A stretch of DNA of 30,874 nt, from NCBI GenBank assembly GCA_002347565.1, contig DDXR01000050.1, positions 1 through 30,874 of the forward strand, read 5' to 3'. This DNA is from a bacterium UBP2_UBA2255. Lineage in GTDB: Bacteria; Edwardsbacteria; AC1; EtOH8. This document shows positions 22,570 through 29,020 of this stretch, piece after piece. The notes beneath the pieces are model-generated. The model made no database searches, was not told the origin of the DNA, and saw only the letters and a program-made list of their open reading frames with translations. Within the stretch, counting starts at the first letter, position 1. Each line of letters begins with the position of its first letter. Made by a program: the position numbers and the translations under genes.

Positions 22570-24025
22570 CGTCCGCAGCCTGGCGGAAAAGGCCAAGCGG
22601 AGGTTCCCCGTCATCGGCCACGGAATGGTGGTCATGATCTGGTTGAACCGGGCCGATGTGCTGAACCTGACCGGGAGGACCGAGCCAGCCCTGGAGAGCA
22701 TCGCCAAAGGAATCGAGTGGGCACGGCGGTTCGCCGACGCCAGGGCCGAGGCCGAGTGCATCCACCTGCAGAGCGAAGTGTACAACTCGCTCAGCAGGTA
22801 CGATGACATGCTCGGCTCGGCGGAGCGGTCGTTGGACCTGTTTCAGAAGATCGGCGATGATGAAGGTCGGGCCAAGAACCTTAACAGCATTGGGTTCGCC
22901 TGCTACGCCAAGGGAGACTATCATCGGGCGCTGGAGTACTTTGATCAGGCGCTGCGTATCCGGGTGCGGAACGGAGATGGGAACGGCCAAGCGGCCACGC
23001 TGGCCAACATCGGCACGGTGCACTACCTGAACGGCGAGACCCCGCGGGCGCTTGAGTGCTTCGCCGAGGCGTCGGGGATCGCAGAACGGAACGCGAACTA
23101 CCGGCTCCAGGCCGCGATGCTCAACAACATCGGCGCCATCCACGAAAGTCGCGGTGATTACCGCGGGTCGCTGGAGCACTATGCCCGTTCCCTGCTGATC
23201 CAACAGAAGGTGGGCGACAGCTCCCACGCTGCGATCACCGGCAGCAACATCGGATTGATCCGCGGAACGTTGGGCGACCACGCAGAGGCGCTGCGGCTGC
23301 TCAGCGAAGCGCTGGCCGTCCAGCGCGAGATCGGCGACCGCACGGGAGAGGCCGTCAGCCTCAACAACATCGGGCTGATGCACTGTCGGTTGGGGGATCA
23401 TGCGCGGGCGCTGGAATGCCATCGCGAGTCCCTGCGCATCCTGGGGGAGGTCGGCGACAGCCGCAGCCAAGCCTACAACCTCAACAACATCGGCCGGGTC
23501 CAGCTGGAGTTGGGGCAGCACGCCGCGGCCCGGCAGTCGCTCGTCGCATCCGAAGCAATCGCCAAGGAGATCGGCGAGACCGAGATCATGCGGCGGGTAT
23601 GCATCTCGCTGGGGGAGCTGGCGCTGGAGGCGGGCGCTGCCGCGGGAAACCCAACGCCCGAAGATGTCCGCGACAGAGCCGGCGCGTACGCAGCCCAGGC
23701 GCTGGAGCTTTCCCAAGGATTGAAATCGGGGGAGGCCGAGGCGGTGCTGCTCCAGGCCCGGATCGAACGCGACGCCCGAAAGTTCGCCGATGCGATCGCG
23801 GCCTTCGAGGAACAAGGTCGGGCATTCGACGCGGCCAGGGCGTACCTGTACTACGGGGAGGCGCTGCTGGCCAGGGATGCTGACGCTGCCTCGTTCCCGG
23901 CGGGGACGACGGCGGGTGAATGCCTGCAACGTGCGACGGAGCTGTTCTCCCGGCTGGGGGCCCGGGGTTGGTGCGAACGTGTGACGGCGGCCCCGGGCTT
24001 GGCGCACGCCGTGCCGGACCAGTGA
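22547..24025 (+). CDS. Tetratricopeptide-repeat protein, possibly 5'-truncated
   Basis: Protein of up to 492 residues. From about 90 to 340 it has six 40-residue TPR units with the LNNIGxxxxxxGDxxxALExxxxSLxIxxxIGD pattern (for example SLNNIGLMHCRLGDHARALE), then less regular helices. This spacing is typical of the C-terminal part of large signalling proteins in which a kinase or cyclase and an AAA module precede the repeats. Here nothing precedes them: the frame opens at a GTG inside the end of the dehydrogenase gene with no ribosome-binding site, already in the middle of a helix (RYRDNVRSLAEKAKRRF). ATG 22625 is another possible start. It is either a stand-alone TPR scaffold or a remnant of a larger gene. 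Confidence 0.8.
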   Translation: MLDRYRDNVRSLAEKAKRRFPVIGHGMVVMIWLNRADVLNLTGRTEPALESIAKGIEWARRFADARAEAECIHLQSEVYNSLSRYDDMLGSAERSLDLFQKIGDDEGRAKNLNSIGFACYAKGDYHRALEYFDQALRIRVRNGDGNGQAATLANIGTVHYLNGETPRALECFAEASGIAERNANYRLQAAMLNNIGAIHESRGDYRGSLEHYARSLLIQQKVGDSSHAAITGSNIGLIRGTLGDHAEALRLLSEALAVQREIGDRTGEAVSLNNIGLMHCRLGDHARALECHRESLRILGEVGDSRSQAYNLNNIGRVQLELGQHAAARQSLVASEAIAKEIGETEIMRRVCISLGELALEAGAAAGNPTPEDVRDRAGAYAAQALELSQGLKSGEAEAVLLQARIERDARKFADAIAAFEEQGRAFDAARAYLYYGEALLARDADAASFPAGTTAGECLQRATELFSRLGARGWCERVTAAPGLAHAVPDQ

Positions 24026-24062
24026 GCGGGCACCATCACAACAAAGATCGGAGGCGCGATCC

Positions 24063-24260
24063 ATGAAGGAGTTCCTCACCGCGGTGGTCTGCATCTGCAT
24101 CGGCGCGGGCGTGCCCATCTACGCGCTGTGGGGCGCGTTCCGCAACGTGGGCCTGCTGGGCCCCTGGGGCTGGATCGGCGTCACCCTGATCTCGGTCACC
24201 GGCATGGGCATCGCCATCGGCATCTGGGCCATCTTCCACGGCACCAAGTCGGATCTGTAG
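24063..24260 (+). CDS. Small two-helix membrane protein
   Basis: Protein of 65 residues with a strong ribosome-binding site, GGAGG 8 nt before the ATG. Two hydrophobic helices (about 5-24, FLTAVVCICIGAGVPIYALW, and about 35-57, WIGVTLISVTGMGIAIGIWA) are linked by a Gly-rich turn, and the end is polar (GTKSDL). No family is recognised. It sits 2 bp upstream of the next gene, so the two are likely co-translated. Confidence 0.78.
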   Translation: MKEFLTAVVCICIGAGVPIYALWGAFRNVGLLGPWGWIGVTLISVTGMGIAIGIWAIFHGTKSDL

Positions 24261-24262
24261 GC

Positions 24263-24817
24263 ATGGCCGTCCACTTCGAACGGCCCGGCCCGGCCAATAC
24301 CGCCGAGGCGCTGAAGCTGGCCAAACAGCGCGCCGACGAACGGGGGATCAGGCAGATCCTGGTTGCCACCACTTCGGGAGCGACCGGCGCCAAGGCGGCC
24401 GAGCTGTACCAGGGGTACCAGCTGGTCGTGGTCACTCACGCCACGGGATTCTCCGGCAAGGACGAGCAGGAGCTGGCCAGGGAACACCGGGAAAAGATCG
24501 AGGCGCTGGGCGCCAAGGTCCTCACCTGCCAGCACGCGCTGGGCGGCGTTAACCGCGCGGTGCGCTTCAAGCTCAAGACCTACCAGACCGATGAGATCAT
24601 CGCCTACACCCTGCGCACCATGGGCCAGGGCTTCAAGGTCTGCTGCGAGATCGCGCTGATGGCGGCCGACGCCGGGCTGGCCTCGGTCAAGCGGGAGGCG
24701 GTGTGCATCGGGGGCACGGGCAGCGGCGCCGACACCGCCCTGGTGCTGACCCCGGTCAACGCCCAGGACTTCTTCGACCTGCGGGTGCACGAGGTCATCT
24801 GCAAGCCGCGGCTGTGA
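24263..24817 (+). CDS. Stand-alone pyruvate-kinase C-terminal-domain protein
   Basis: Protein of 184 residues resembling the alpha/beta C-terminal domain of pyruvate kinase without the catalytic barrel. It has ANTAEALKLAKQRADERGI, then ILVATTSGATGAKAAELYQG (near 34-53), LVVVTHATGFS, and a C-terminal VCIGGTGSGADTALVLTPVN followed by FFDLRVHEVICKPR. Such single-domain proteins occur in archaea and anaerobic bacteria; they cannot phosphorylate ADP and probably bind a phosphorylated ligand or act as a regulator. ATG 24263 starts 2 bp after the small membrane gene. A palindromic repeat begins at its stop codon. Confidence 0.88.
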   Translation: MAVHFERPGPANTAEALKLAKQRADERGIRQILVATTSGATGAKAAELYQGYQLVVVTHATGFSGKDEQELAREHREKIEALGAKVLTCQHALGGVNRAVRFKLKTYQTDEIIAYTLRTMGQGFKVCCEIALMAADAGLASVKREAVCIGGTGSGADTALVLTPVNAQDFFDLRVHEVICKPRL

Positions 24818-24861
24818 CCACCCCTCGTTCCCCTCCTTGCCAAGGAGGGGATTGCAGGGGT
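24815..24861. repeat. Palindromic repeat at the stop of the PK-C gene
   Basis: It begins with TGACC, whose TGA is the stop codon of the gene ending at 24817. The outer arms are ACCCCT (24820-24825) and AGGGGT (24856-24861); the inner arms are CCCCTCCTT (24830-24838) and AAGGAGGGG (24842-24850). It is the same family as the three minus-strand copies at 583-627, 1826-1906 and 2551-2600, here in the plus orientation. Confidence 0.75.
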
Positions 24862-24876
24862 GTTCAGAAGGGAGAT

Positions 24877-25635
24877 ATGACGGACGACAACAGGCAACAG
24901 GATCACCCGCATCTGTCCTGGCGCGACATCGGCGCCGCGCTCCGCTATCCCGCGCGGCGTCAGGCATTGTCGTTCCTGGCCGCCAGCGCGCTGGGGCTGA
25001 CCATCATCCCGCTGGCCGGCGCCCTGCTGGGACCGGCGACGCACCAAGCGGCGCGCGCGGCGCTGCTGGCGCTGTCCGGCGCGTCCGGCTTGGCGGCGCT
25101 GGTGATGCTGCCATCCTTCCTGGTCACGGTGATCAAGCGCTCGGCGGCGGGCGGGGCCGGCTGCCCCGGCTGGCCGCAGCTGGCGGACCCCGGCGCTCTG
25201 GCGGGAACGGCCTTCAAGACCTACGCCGTGACCGCATGGTCGTGCCTGCCCGCGGCCTTGTATCTGCTGAGCCTCGACCACCCGGGTGCGGGGCCATCGC
25301 TCCCGCTGTTGGCGGTGTTGTGCGCCCTGACCGGCATCTATCTGCCGATGTCCCTGCTACGGCTGGCGATCACCGGCAAGCTGTGGCCATCGCTGCTGCC
25401 ATCCAACGTCATCGATCCGATCGTGCGGACCTTTTCCTCCTACTGGATGCTGTGCCTGCTGGCGCTGGCCGGGGCCCTGGCCCTGCCGGCCCTTTTGCTG
25501 CTGGCGCGGCTACCGGCCATTGGACCGTCGCTGGCGACATTCGGCTGGCTCTACCTGTCCGCTGCCGCGATGGCCACGCTGGGAGGGTTCTACCGGGCGG
25601 CGCGGGGCCGGCTTGACTGGGAAGGCGAGGCATGA
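24877..25635 (+). CDS. Polytopic membrane protein of unknown function
   Basis: Protein of 252 residues from ATG 24877, with GGGAG just upstream. After a short hydrophilic N-terminus with WRDIGAALRYPARRQ, about six hydrophobic helices follow (for example LSFLAASALGLTIIPLAGAL near 29-48 and MLCLLALAGALALPALLLLA near 192-211). The YP-x-RR start and even helix spacing recall DUF4013-like membrane proteins, but the match is not firm. The last codons overlap the next gene by ATGA. The repeat at 24815-24861 lies just before it. Confidence 0.75.
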   Translation: MTDDNRQQDHPHLSWRDIGAALRYPARRQALSFLAASALGLTIIPLAGALLGPATHQAARAALLALSGASGLAALVMLPSFLVTVIKRSAAGGAGCPGWPQLADPGALAGTAFKTYAVTAWSCLPAALYLLSLDHPGAGPSLPLLAVLCALTGIYLPMSLLRLAITGKLWPSLLPSNVIDPIVRTFSSYWMLCLLALAGALALPALLLLARLPAIGPSLATFGWLYLSAAAMATLGGFYRAARGRLDWEGEA

Positions 25636-25976
25636 GGATCACCGCACACTCCTTCGGCCGGATCACCGTCGACGGCCGCAGCTATACGGCCGACGTGGTG
25701 CTGACCCCGGGCAAGGTCGATGACAGATGGTGGCGCGAACAGGGCCACCATTGCCGTCTGGCCGACCTGGCGGCGGAGCTGGCAGCGCCCCCGGCGGTGC
25801 TGATCGTCGGCACCGGCGACCCGGGCCTGATGCGGGTCGACGACGACCTCAAGGACCATTGTGCGGCCAACGGGATCGAGCTGCTGGTGCTGCCGACGGC
25901 CCAGGCGGCCGACGAATACAACCGTCGGCAGGGCGCGGGCGTCGCCGTGGTCGCCGCGCTGCACCTGACCTGCTGA
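25632..25976 (+). CDS. Mth938-type domain protein (DUF498/NDUFAF3-like)
   Basis: Protein of 114 residues, the usual length for this fold. It starts MRITAHSFGRITVDGRSYTA, with AVLIVGTGDPGLMRVDDDLK (56-75) as the central strand and loop, and ends DEYNRRQGAGVAVVAALHLT, the characteristic final YN...VAALHLTC. The eukaryotic relative NDUFAF3 aids complex I assembly; bacterial members have no settled role. The ATG overlaps the stop of the membrane gene, so the pair is co-translated. Confidence 0.9.
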   Translation: MRITAHSFGRITVDGRSYTADVVLTPGKVDDRWWREQGHHCRLADLAAELAAPPAVLIVGTGDPGLMRVDDDLKDHCAANGIELLVLPTAQAADEYNRRQGAGVAVVAALHLTC

Positions 25977-26056
25977 CATTCTATCATGGGACCAGCCGTC
26001 GGCAGCTTAGGCAGAGCAAGGATCTTGCGGCCAGCCGGACACGGCGCACCGGGGAT

Positions 26057-26085
26057 AAAAAAAGGCAGCAATGACCATTGCTGCC
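26057..26085 (-). terminator. Rho-independent terminator of the minus-strand peptide gene
   Basis: GGCAGCAAT (26064-26072) pairs with ATTGCTGCC (26077-26085) across a 4-nt loop. On the minus strand a run of seven T follows (26063-26057). It begins 20 bp after the stop codon at 26106. On the plus strand the run of A lies on the wrong side, so it acts only for minus-strand transcripts. Confidence 0.9.
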
Positions 26086-26105
26086 TTGCGGGGAATACCA
26101 AACTA

Positions 26106-26201
26106 TTACAGGACGTGGATCTTCCAAGGATCCAAGGTGCTAGCCGTCTCGCCTTCACCGCCGCGGATTTTCTTCAGCTCGGAGAGGTTAATCTTTTTCA
26201 T
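26106..26201 (-). CDS. 31-residue peptide with canonical double-glycine leader
   Basis: Short gene read from ATG 26201 (AAGGA 6 nt upstream) to TAA at 26106. Residues 6-15 are LSELKKIRGG. Counting back from the Gly-Gly gives Gly-1, Gly-2, Ile-4, Leu-7 and Glu-8, the five best conserved positions of leaders cut by C39-peptidase ABC exporters. The remaining 16 residues begin Glu-Gly-Glu, contain three Ser/Thr and a D24-P25-W26 turn, have no Cys, and end in Leu. A dedicated terminator follows and nested inverted repeats lie over its start, so it is a complete transcription unit. No C39 transporter or modifying enzyme is in the window. It could be a signalling peptide, a small bacteriocin or a RiPP precursor; function is inference. 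Confidence 0.72.
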   Translation of the reverse strand: MKKINLSELKKIRGGEGETASTLDPWKIHVL

Positions 26202-26240
26202 ATCGTATCCTTAATGGTATTTGTGAATACCTAACGATAT
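26200..26240. promoter_or_regulatory. Nested inverted repeats over the peptide start (operator or RNA hairpin)
   Basis: The outer arms are ATATCGT (26200-26206) and ACGATAT (26234-26240). The inner arms are GGTATT (26216-26221) and AATACC (26226-26231) around a 4-nt loop. Read on the minus strand, the 3' outer arm includes the AT of the start codon and the ribosome-binding site falls in the internal loop. Confidence 0.6.
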
Positions 26241-26248
26241 CATATTAA
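26221..26248 (+). promoter_or_regulatory. Candidate promoter of the GH44 gene
   Basis: TTGTGA (26221-26226, 4 of 6), a 16-nt spacer and TATTAA (26243-26248, 4 of 6). It overlaps the divergent peptide promoter, so the two units may share control. Moderate match only. Confidence 0.35.
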
Positions 26249-26262
26249 CGAGGTGTTGTAAA
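26234..26262 (-). promoter_or_regulatory. Candidate promoter of the peptide gene
   Basis: Minus strand: TTTACA (26262-26257, 5 of 6), a 17-nt spacer, TATCGT (26239-26234, 4 of 6). Transcription would start near 26227. That puts the inner inverted repeat across the start site and leaves a leader of about 26 nt. Confidence 0.45.
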
Positions 26263-26353
26263 GAAATTACTACCGCCAGGGACATCCGGTAATGTGATAG
26301 GTCGATCCCGCGAACGCGCCGGCCAGCCACCATGTCATGAAAGGGAGGCAATA

Positions 26354-28210
26354 CTGAAAACGATCATCCTATTAAGCGTCCTTGTGCTCTCGCTCTCAGT
26401 GGCGCATGGCCAGTTGACGGCAGCGATCACGGTCGACCCGGCGGCGGAGCGCCGTGCCATCAGCCCCCACATCTATGGCGACAACGGCCAAAAGGGCGGG
26501 CACCGGCCCGCGGCGCGGCGCCAGGGCGGCAACCGGCTCTCCGCCCACAACTGGGAGAACAACTTCTCCAACGCCGGCAACGATTACGACTACCAGAACG
26601 ACAGCTATCTGCCCTGGTATCTGGGAGTACCGTCGGGCCAGTACCGGGTGCCTGGAATCGCCATGACCGCCTTTCACGACACTTCGCTGGCTCGCGGTGC
26701 CTACACCCTGCTGACCGCCCCAATGATCGGCTGGGCGGCCCGCGACGGCGACGGCCCCTGCGCCACCTGGAACGGCAGCCAGTGGGTGTTCGACCAGCGG
26801 CCGCCCGGCGCCCGCTGGCGCCAGGTGGCGGACGTCAAGGGATCCCCGTTCACTTTGACACCGGATACCTCGGACGGGTTCGTCTACAGCGATGAGATGG
26901 TCAACTTCGTGGTCGACCGCTACGGCAGCGCGGGCGCGGCGACCGGCGTCAGGGGCTGGTCCCTGGACAACGAGCCCGACCTGTGGAACAGCACCCATGA
27001 GGAGATCCGCGGGGCCGCGGTCACCTACCACGAGATGTTCGCCAAGTCGATCTCGCTGTCGGCTTCCATCAAGGCCGTCGATCCCCAAGCTGAGGTCTTC
27101 GGCCCGGCCCTGTCGGGATTCTACGGATACTTCCGGCTTTCCAACGCACCGGACCACGGCAACTACCCGCGCTACGACACCACTTCGTACCCGTTCATCT
27201 GCGCCTATCTCGACTCGATGCGGCTGGCCTCGCAGTCCGCCGGCTTCCGCCTGCTGGACGTGCTGGACCTGCACTGGTATCCGGAGAACGACGAGAACAT
27301 GGGCTGGGGCCTGCGCGATGGCGACACCAGCAGGGCGGTGTCCATCGACCGGATGCAGCGTCCCCGGGCTTTTTGGGACTCGAGCTACGTCGAGCCGACC
27401 TGGATCGGGCACTGGTTCTCCCCGATCTCACTGATCCCCAATCTCACCGCCTACATCGGCCGCTACTACCCCGGCACCAAGCTGGCCATCACCGAGTACA
27501 GCTACTACGCCGACGGGCACATCTCGGGCGGCATCGCCCAGGCGGACTTCCTGGGCGCGGCGGGCAAACACGGGCTGTACATGGCCAACCGCTGGTACGG
27601 CATCACCGGCTGGGCCCGGGCCGCCTTCCGGCTGTACCGCGACTACGACGGCGCCGGCGCCACCTACGGCGACGTCGCCGTGCGGGCCGCGACCAGCAAC
27701 GCCGTCAGCGTGCCGGCCTACGCCTCGGAGCTGTCGTCCGACTCGACCGCGCTGCACCTGCTGCTGATCAACCGCAACTACGACAGCACGGCGACGGTGG
27801 CCGTGAGCATCCAGGGATCCCGCAGCTACGACGCCGGGGAGTGCTGGTACCTGGGCCAGAGCGATTCGCTGCTGCACCACGAGGCGCTGCCGGCCATCTC
27901 CGGCAACTCTTTTGTCTACTCGATACCGCCGCTGCGGGCCTGCCACCTGGTCCTGCGGAACACCGCCGGCGTCTCGTCGCGCCCGCTGCCGGCCGCGGCC
28001 GGCCGGCCGTTCACGGTCCGCCCCAACCCGGTGCGGACCCTGGCCCAGCTGCGGTTCAGCCGCCCGGGCGCCTACGCCGTCTACAACGCCCTGGGGCAGC
28101 GGGTGGCGGAGAGCGACGGAACGGCACCGATCACCGCAACGGTGCGCGCCGGGGTCTACTTCGTGCGGGAACGGGGCGGGGAATGCAAGAAGCTGACCGT
28201 CGTCGAATGA
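26354..28210 (+). CDS. Secreted GH44-family glycoside hydrolase with sorting domain; probable CTG start
   Basis: Endo-acting beta-glycanase of the GH44 type (cellulose, xyloglucan or mannan). From CTG 26354 the product is 618 residues: signal peptide then AHG before QLTAAI. Conserved pieces include YGDNGQ near 41-46, GWSLDNEPDLWNSTH with Glu207 as acid/base, and LAITEYSYY with Glu381 as nucleophile. DVLDLHWYPEN lies between them. A C-terminal sorting domain (PNPVRTLAQLRFSRPGAYAV, then YNALGQRV, AGVYFVR, KKLTVVE) suggests type IX export. AAGGGAGG ends 5 nt before CTG-AAA-ACG-ATC, where ATG-AAA would be expected. The only upstream start in frame is GTG 26294, without a ribosome-binding site and without a sensible signal peptide. 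Confidence 0.9.
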   Translation: MKTIILLSVLVLSLSVAHGQLTAAITVDPAAERRAISPHIYGDNGQKGGHRPAARRQGGNRLSAHNWENNFSNAGNDYDYQNDSYLPWYLGVPSGQYRVPGIAMTAFHDTSLARGAYTLLTAPMIGWAARDGDGPCATWNGSQWVFDQRPPGARWRQVADVKGSPFTLTPDTSDGFVYSDEMVNFVVDRYGSAGAATGVRGWSLDNEPDLWNSTHEEIRGAAVTYHEMFAKSISLSASIKAVDPQAEVFGPALSGFYGYFRLSNAPDHGNYPRYDTTSYPFICAYLDSMRLASQSAGFRLLDVLDLHWYPENDENMGWGLRDGDTSRAVSIDRMQRPRAFWDSSYVEPTWIGHWFSPISLIPNLTAYIGRYYPGTKLAITEYSYYADGHISGGIAQADFLGAAGKHGLYMANRWYGITGWARAAFRLYRDYDGAGATYGDVAVRAATSNAVSVPAYASELSSDSTALHLLLINRNYDSTATVAVSIQGSRSYDAGECWYLGQSDSLLHHEALPAISGNSFVYSIPPLRACHLVLRNTAGVSSRPLPAAAGRPFTVRPNPVRTLAQLRFSRPGAYAVYNALGQRVAESDGTAPITATVRAGVYFVRERGGECKKLTVVE

Positions 28211-28220
28211 CGGTCAGCTT
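28190..28220. terminator. Perfect 12-bp hairpin between convergent genes
   Basis: AAGCTGACCGTC (28190-28201) and GACGGTCAGCTT (28209-28220), loop of 7 nt, with the GH44 stop codon (28208-28210) at the loop edge. The flanks are only mildly T-rich on either strand, so it may terminate both convergent transcripts or just protect their 3' ends. Confidence 0.6.
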
Positions 28221-28236
28221 GTCCCGTTGTTCTCGT

Positions 28237-28974
28237 TCAGAATGGCAGCGCCGCGTGCTCTTCCTCGGTGAGGTGGCCCGCCGCCAGCATCCGGCCGGCG
28301 ATCCAGCGCCGGCGGTTGGCGATCCGTTTCGAGTCGGTGAACGGGCCCCAGCGCCGCGGGTTGACGATGATCGCGGCCATCCGGATGGCCTGCTCCGGTG
28401 TCAGGTCGGCAGCCGTGCAACCGTAGTAGGTCTGCGTCGCGGCCTCGCAGCCGAAGATCCCGTCGCCCCACTCGATGTGGTTGAGGTACAGTTCCAGGAT
28501 CCGGGTCTTGGACAGCTCACTGTCGATCCGCTGCGCCAGGAAAAATTCCGAGACCTTGCGGGTCAGGGTCTTGCGCTGGGACAGGTACAGGTTCTTGGCC
28601 AGCTGCATGGTGATGGTGGAGGCGCCGCGGGCGAAGCGCTTCCGCTTCCAGTCGGCCTTGAGCGCCTCGGAGAGCTCGGCATAGTCGACGCCGGAATGGC
28701 GGTAGAATCCCGCGTCCTCGGCCGCCAGCACCGCGTGCACCAGGTGCGGGGAGATCAGGCCGTAGGGCACCGGGACCCGGTAGGGGCGGAAGGCACGCCC
28801 CTTGGCCGCGGCCTGGGCCGCGCGCTGCTCCATCAGGGCGGTGGTGACGGGGTCGCGGTGGCGCAGGTCGCCGATCTGCGGCAGATGCGACAGGTCCCAG
28901 GCCACGGAGCCGGCGACGGACAGCCCCAGCAGCTGCAGCGCGGCGGCGGCCGTCAGTAGGATCGTTTTTTTCAT
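28237..28974 (-). CDS. mtgA: Monofunctional biosynthetic peptidoglycan transglycosylase
   Basis: Glycosyltransferase of family GT51, 245 residues, that polymerises lipid II into glycan strands at the outer face of the inner membrane. An N-terminal anchor (MKKTILLTAAAALQLLGLSV) is followed by the catalytic motif LAAEDAGFYRHSG (83-95, Glu86). RGASTITMQLAKNLYLS (116-132) and SKTRILELYLNHIEWGDGIFG (155-175, given in part) follow. No transpeptidase domain is present, which separates it from class A PBPs. ATG 28974 starts the anchor; the open frame extends further upstream but overlaps the divergent gene. It converges with the GH44 gene across a 26-bp gap. Confidence 0.95.
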   Translation of the reverse strand: MKKTILLTAAAALQLLGLSVAGSVAWDLSHLPQIGDLRHRDPVTTALMEQRAAQAAAKGRAFRPYRVPVPYGLISPHLVHAVLAAEDAGFYRHSGVDYAELSEALKADWKRKRFARGASTITMQLAKNLYLSQRKTLTRKVSEFFLAQRIDSELSKTRILELYLNHIEWGDGIFGCEAATQTYYGCTAADLTPEQAIRMAAIIVNPRRWGPFTDSKRIANRRRWIAGRMLAAGHLTEEEHAALPF

Positions 28975-29020
28975 TGCGTGAATTATCCGACAGGATGCTG
29001 CAAATGTCAAGGAACAAGTG

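Noticed and set aside
20224..22809. Very long open frame on the minus strand opposite the coiled-coil and dehydrogenase genes
   Set aside because: It is a mirror of G+C-rich codons on the plus strand: the translation is low-complexity, His/Arg/Gly-rich and without domains, while the plus-strand proteins are clear. The same applies to similar frames at 12490-13737, 13611-15047, 22457-24118 and 28517-30172.
22817..23600. 120-bp periodicity that could be read as a tandem DNA repeat
   Set aside because: It is the coding echo of 40-residue TPR units; the bases themselves are diverged.
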